Assembly (NCBI RefSeq): GCF_016616095.2
Contig: NZ_CP067089.2
Span: 2,232,001-2,296,000 of the forward strand
DNA length: 64,000 nucleotides
Source of the DNA: Breznakiella homolactica
GTDB lineage: Bacteria; Spirochaetota; Spirochaetia; Treponematales; Breznakiellaceae
Direction: 5' to 3'
In this document: positions 60,287-64,000 of the stretch, one piece after another
Layout: each line of letters starts with the position of its first letter
Position numbering within the stretch: position 1 is the stretch's first letter
The notes under the pieces: generated by a model
Seen by the model: the letters and a program-made list of their open reading frames with translations, nothing else
Told to the model about the DNA's origin: nothing
Database searches by the model: none
Translations under genes and position numbers: made by a program

Positions 60287-61581
60287 ACAACCTCTGTTAG
60301 ATTTAATCTGCTGGCGTACAGTTCCTGGTTTTCAAACCGCTCCTGGAAAATAAGGTGGTTCCGGAAATCGTAAAAATTGACGGTATATGAGTAAACCCCC
60401 GGGTCCAGGGTAATTCCCCCGACCAGGGCTTTCCCGGGAAAATACCGGGAGATCCTGAGATCCGCCTGTTCGCTGGCCTCAGCGTAAATCTGGGTTCCCA
60501 GGCTGAGCAGCATAAACAACGCGGACTCGTTGCCATTTGATTTTTTGGACTGCTGATCAAAGACGGCGGAGGCCCCGGCCTTGGTCATGGCCCGGATGCT
60601 GGATTTGAGGTAAATCATTCCGGCTTTCTGCTTAAAGGTTTCCCGGGCGACGGCGTCGATATCCTCGATAAGTTCCAGGGGAAAATATTCCCCGGTGTCG
60701 AGAACCACCTCGGCCCGCTGGACAGCGGACGTCCGGGATACCATAACCGGCAGGGCAATTTTTACATAGCTTGAATTGCCGATAGGCAGCCGCAGGGTTT
60801 CTTCAACCTTGACCGGCGACAAACCGCTGAATCCGATCACATTCAGCCGGGCCTTGTCCCGCGGGACATCGAGTTCCCCATCCAGGCTGGCAGGCAGCGG
60901 AAACGGATACAGGTCGGGCTGGTTCGCGAAGGCCAGCTTAACCTGGTCCCGGTCAATCCGGGCATCGTCCCAGTGGCCTTCCCCGCGGTAAAAAAGCATC
61001 CCCAGATAACGGCCCAGGGCGGAATTGGAAAAGTGGACCGTCACGGCAGCGGGATCATAGGGTATTTCCGAGGAACTTTCCAAAGCTTCCCGCTGCAGGT
61101 TCGTTATCATGGTGCCGTATTTTGTGGAAATATACTGGAGCTTGTTGTTCATCCGCCGGACTTCCACCAAAGCGCCTTCCAGGGATCCCCGGTGGTAGTA
61201 ATTGAGGGCGTTGAAAGCGTTCAGATAAATGTCCTCGTAATCCTCACCGGCGTACTCCTGGGTCATGTCGTTGACCAGATACGTACCGATTTCCATGGTG
61301 ATACTCTTGGTGAAAGCCCGCTCTATGGCCTGTTCCCCGCTCTGAAGCCGCTGTGAGGAAGTTTCGTAATCTCCGGCGTAATGGGCCAGCATTCCCGCGT
61401 CCAGATAATACAGCACCTGGTCATTATTCCGGTAGGAACTTTTTGAATCCTCCAGCTTGGCATAGGCGTCCGCGTAGTCGCCCCGGGCTACGGCGGAATC
61501 AACCTTATCGTAATGTCCGGTGCTGGCGCACGAAAAGAGGAGAATAACTGTTACTGATAATAAAATCGGGAATCTATGCAC
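60274..61581 (-). CDS. COG3014-type lipoprotein
   Basis: The start codon is GTG at 61581, after AGGA. The 435-residue protein has a signal peptide with lipobox FSC and a helical TPR-like N-terminal half (GDYADAYAKLEDSKSSYRNNDQVLYYLDAGMLAHYAGDYETSSQRLQSGEQAIE). The segment ALNYYHRGSLEGALVEVRRMNNKLQ is characteristic of this uncharacterised family. The C-terminal half is beta-rich. It lies between the LpoB-like and LPP20-like genes and probably acts with them at the envelope. Confidence 0.75.
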   Translation of the reverse strand: MHRFPILLSVTVILLFSCASTGHYDKVDSAVARGDYADAYAKLEDSKSSYRNNDQVLYYLDAGMLAHYAGDYETSSQRLQSGEQAIERAFTKSITMEIGTYLVNDMTQEYAGEDYEDIYLNAFNALNYYHRGSLEGALVEVRRMNNKLQYISTKYGTMITNLQREALESSSEIPYDPAAVTVHFSNSALGRYLGMLFYRGEGHWDDARIDRDQVKLAFANQPDLYPFPLPASLDGELDVPRDKARLNVIGFSGLSPVKVEETLRLPIGNSSYVKIALPVMVSRTSAVQRAEVVLDTGEYFPLELIEDIDAVARETFKQKAGMIYLKSSIRAMTKAGASAVFDQQSKKSNGNESALFMLLSLGTQIYAEASEQADLRISRYFPGKALVGGITLDPGVYSYTVNFYDFRNHLIFQERFENQELYASRLNLTEVVCLN

Positions 61582-61636
61582 GCTCTATCCTGAACACAAA
61601 AACCGGAACCAGCGGAGCCGGCCCGGTCTGTGCTGG

Positions 61637-62248
61637 TTACAGTTTGGCCCCCGGAGTTTTGATTACCTTCTTGATCGAGTCGTCCTGGCCAATCCAGATT
61701 CTCCGGTTTGACTCGATATCGGTCAGCTCGGCGGAAACAAAATACGTCCTGGTGCTGGTTTTCCCGGCCTGGTCAATTATCGTTTTCACGGAACCGGAAA
61801 GGTAAAAATCCGCGCCGGTCTCATTGGCCAGGGCTTTGGCCGTTTCCTCACTGGACCAGGACTGCTGCTGCTGCCGTTCATCCCGGATATCGTCCCGGGT
61901 ATCCCCGGCGGCCACGAAATCGGCCAGACCGCTGTTAAGAATGGCAATTTCCATACGGGACGAAATAATCGTGGTATCGATGTGCTCATCGCTGTCATTC
62001 CGGAAGCGGCCCACGATGATAACCGGAAGAGCCCGTTTCTGGGCGCTGGCCTGAGCGACCCTGGGGGAATTGAGACAGTCATTGATGAGGCTCTCACAGA
62101 CGATACGGACATCCGTATCGTTCCAGTATCCGCTTAAATCCATCTGGGTATCCGCATCGACCCGGGTAACCTTAGGGTTGGAACTGCATCCCGCGGCCAG
62201 GAGAATAACCCCCGCCAGGACAGCCGCCGCAATTGTTTTTATTTTCAC
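61637..62248 (-). CDS. LpoB-like penicillin-binding-protein activator lipoprotein
   Basis: The start is GTG 62248, five bases after GGAGG; the ATG further upstream is rejected. The 203-residue lipoprotein has lipobox LAAGC. The domain VTRVDADTQMDLSGYWNDTDVRIVCESLINDCL with ALPVIIVGRFRNDSDEHIDT and GADFYLSGSVKTI is typical of the LpoB/COG3417 family. In E. coli LpoB activates PBP1b from the outer membrane. Here the same general role is inferred only from homology. It is the first gene of the three-lipoprotein operon. Confidence 0.82.
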   Translation of the reverse strand: MKIKTIAAAVLAGVILLAAGCSSNPKVTRVDADTQMDLSGYWNDTDVRIVCESLINDCLNSPRVAQASAQKRALPVIIVGRFRNDSDEHIDTTIISSRMEIAILNSGLADFVAAGDTRDDIRDERQQQQSWSSEETAKALANETGADFYLSGSVKTIIDQAGKTSTRTYFVSAELTDIESNRRIWIGQDDSIKKVIKTPGAKL

Positions 62249-62444
62249 AATAACCTCCAAAAAAGGATTCCCGGACATTGCCGGGCCCATATTTCTAATA
62301 TGTACACATTTTTATGCGATGTATATAGTTATATCACAGTTTCATATAAAAAAAAGGCCCCGGGACAGTTTTTTCCATTATGTGCAGAACCAGCCGCAGG
62401 CTGACTTATGTATAACGCGGGCGCCCTGATTTCCGGCTTCCCCC

Positions 62445-62482
62445 TTGAAAAATAATACGGCCCGTTCCATACTTCCTGTATG
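62445..62482 (+). promoter_or_regulatory. uvrB promoter with leaderless spacing
   Basis: TTGAAA (62445-62450), a 17-bp spacer, CATACT (62468-62473), six bases TCCTGT, then ATG at 62480. No Shine-Dalgarno sequence is present. Confidence 0.65.
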
Positions 62483-64000
62483 CGTCCCTTTGAAGTAGTT
62501 GCGCCCTTCGGTCCGGCCGGCGACCAGGGCCAGGCAATTGAAGCCCTGGCTGGGGGTATCAAAGACGGCGACCGGTACCAGACCCTCAAAGGGGTCACCG
62601 GCTCGGGAAAAACCTTTACCATGGCAAAGATAATTGAGTCGGTCCAGATGCCGACTTTAATTATCAGCCACAACAAAACCCTGGCGGCCCAGCTTTTCCG
62701 GGAATTCAAGGGGTTTTTCCCGGAAAACGCGGTGGAATACTTCGTTTCGTACTACGATTATTACCAGCCCGAAGCGTATGTTGCCAGCAGAGACCTATAT
62801 ATCGAAAAAGACGCGTCAATAAACGATGAAATTGAACGCCTCAGGCTTTCCGCGACCCGGAGTCTCATGGAACGGGAAGACGTCATCATTGTATCCACGG
62901 TTTCCTGCATCTACGGCCTGGCCACACCGGAAATCTACCGGAAAATGACCGCGAAGTTTTCCGTGGGGGACACCATTGATGTGGATGCCCTGATCCGGCG
63001 TTTTGTGGAGCTCCAATACGAACGGAACGACGCGGTGCTCGAACGGGGACGGTTCCGGCGGCGGGGGGACACCATCGAGATTTACCCCGCGTACCTGGAA
63101 GAGGCCTACCGGATCGATCTGGACTGGGACCGGGTGGAACGGATCCGCCGGTTTGACCCGATTTCCGGGGAAGTACACGAAGAGCTCGACCGGGCCATGA
63201 TATATCCCGCGAAACAGTTCGTCATGCCCCAGGATATGGTTCACGACGCCCTGGGCGTCATCAAGAATGAACTGGCGGAGCGCTATGAATTCCTCAAAAA
63301 AACAGAGAAAATCATGGAAGCAGAACGGCTCAAAACCCGGGTTGAGTACGATATCGAAATGCTGACGGAAATGGGATACTGTCCGGGGATAGAAAACTAT
63401 TCCGCGCCTCTGGCGGGCCGGGGACCGGGGGATCCGCCGGATACCCTGATCGATTACTTTCCGAAAAAGCACCTGACCTTTATTGATGAAAGCCACGTCA
63501 CCCTGCCCCAGATCGGCGCCATGTACGCCGGCGACCGTTCCCGGAAGCAGAGCCTCGTGGATTACGGATTCCGGCTTCCCAGCGCCCTGGACAACCGGCC
63601 CCTGCGGTACGATGAGTTCGTCGAACGCCTGGATGCGGCGGTTTTCGTATCCGCCACCCCGGGAAAAACCGAAGCAGAACAGTCCGCCCGGATCGTCCAG
63701 CAGCTTATCCGTCCCACGGGCCTCCTGGATCCGGAAATCGAAGTCCGGCCCAGCGACGGCCAGATGGAGGATATCTACGGCGAAGTCCGGAAACGGATAG
63801 ACGCCGGAGAGCGTTCTCTTATTCTGACCCTGACAAAGAAAATGGCCGAGGATCTCACGGATTACCTTTCCGGCCTGGGCCTCAAGGTGCGGTACATCCA
63901 CAGCGAGGTTGAAACCATCGAGCGGGTCGAAATCCTGACCCAGCTCCGGCAGGGGAATTTCGATGTGCTGGTGGGGATAAACCTGCTCAGGGAAGGTATC
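62480..64000 (+). CDS. uvrB: Excinuclease ABC subunit B (3' truncated by window edge)
   Basis: The frame stays open from ATG 62480 to the right edge, giving 507 residues, about three quarters of UvrB. Helicase motif I is GVTGSGKTFTMAKI, the beta-hairpin is YDYYQPEAYV, DESHVTLPQ is motif II, and FVSATPG, SLILTLTKKMAEDLTDYL and DVLVGINLLREG follow in order. With UvrA it verifies DNA damage and loads UvrC for nucleotide excision repair. The promoter leaves no room for a leader. The C-terminal UvrC-binding domain is outside the window. Confidence 0.95.
   Translation, partial: MRPFEVVAPFGPAGDQGQAIEALAGGIKDGDRYQTLKGVTGSGKTFTMAKIIESVQMPTLIISHNKTLAAQLFREFKGFFPENAVEYFVSYYDYYQPEAYVASRDLYIEKDASINDEIERLRLSATRSLMEREDVIIVSTVSCIYGLATPEIYRKMTAKFSVGDTIDVDALIRRFVELQYERNDAVLERGRFRRRGDTIEIYPAYLEEAYRIDLDWDRVERIRRFDPISGEVHEELDRAMIYPAKQFVMPQDMVHDALGVIKNELAERYEFLKKTEKIMEAERLKTRVEYDIEMLTEMGYCPGIENYSAPLAGRGPGDPPDTLIDYFPKKHLTFIDESHVTLPQIGAMYAGDRSRKQSLVDYGFRLPSALDNRPLRYDEFVERLDAAVFVSATPGKTEAEQSARIVQQLIRPTGLLDPEIEVRPSDGQMEDIYGEVRKRIDAGERSLILTLTKKMAEDLTDYLSGLGLKVRYIHSEVETIERVEILTQLRQGNFDVLVGINLLREGI

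Noticed and set aside
62816-63901. Long open frame on the minus strand inside uvrB
   Set aside because: It is antisense to highly conserved UvrB motifs and has no recognisable domain; it is a by-product of GC-rich codon use.
1-64000. CRISPR array
   Set aside because: No regularly spaced direct repeats with unique spacers and no cas genes were seen.
1-64000. tRNA or rRNA genes
   Set aside because: No cloverleaf with T-loop GGTTCGA-type consensus and no rRNA segments were recognised in any intergenic region.

Overview
The window looks like a GC-rich free-living or gut treponeme (Spirochaetes). Evidence: the run alaS - PpiC/SurA-like - nusB - TPR - groES - short sigma-70-family factor matches, from memory, the Treponema pallidum alaS-to-sigma-43 neighbourhood. 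AlaS has the short form lacking the C-terminal domain, as in spirochaetes. Lipoproteins with short lipoboxes are abundant, and there are single-copy UvrB, ClpB and ProS. No rRNA, tRNA, CRISPR array, insertion sequence or prophage is visible.

Layout. 1-9 kb: the end of an MFS-HEAT fusion, an intergenic pair of large palindromic elements, an SH3-type lipoprotein, an ABC-F ATPase, galE, an M20 peptidase and a KamA/EpmB-type radical SAM enzyme. 9-14 kb: the polyamine transporter operon potABCD, then a Sua5/YciO-type gene. 14-15.9 kb: a complex repeat, a strong promoter, a yybP-ykoY (manganese) riboswitch with its terminator, and an ArsB/NhaD-type permease. 15.6-25.7 kb: a two-domain CmpB-like membrane protein, cardiolipin synthase, ClpB, a very large periplasmic-propeller receptor with a degenerate cyclase domain, and a phosphoribosyltransferase. 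25.8-29 kb: a complete ECF transporter (S, fused A-A, T). 29-31.4 kb: a possible cysteine amidase-like protein, phosphofructokinase and a second repeat region. 31.4-41.5 kb: a glycosidase-like protein, then the conserved translation/chaperone/sigma block. 41.7-47.7 kb: HAD phosphatase, MATE exporter, GNAT, galactonate-dehydratase-like enzyme and ProS. 47.8-57.4 kb: a divergent carbohydrate locus. On the minus strand are sulfatase, ROK repressor and OPA-type MFS; on the plus strand are a sugar-binding lipoprotein, two permeases, an alkaline-phosphatase-superfamily enzyme and a PhnP-like metallo-hydrolase. 57.4-64 kb: a tandem AAA+ ATPase, an LpoB/COG3014/LPP20 lipoprotein operon, and uvrB running off the right edge.

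Main regulatory observations. (1) A manganese-type riboswitch controls an ArsB/NhaD-family permease. (2) A near-perfect sigma-54 promoter precedes the short sigma factor, resembling the RpoN-RpoS cascade of Borrelia. (3) At least five first genes of transcription units (alaS, clpB, uvrB, the cyclase, the phosphoribosyltransferase) have a -35, 17-bp spacer, a -10 and then exactly six bases before ATG, so their mRNAs are probably leaderless; operon-internal genes have Shine-Dalgarno sites. (4) An interspersed palindromic repeat family has a conserved loop but different, perfectly complementary arms. In three places a related repeat ends just upstream of a promoter. (5) The divergent sugar locus carries matching palindromes inside both promoters, probably the operators of its own ROK repressor.
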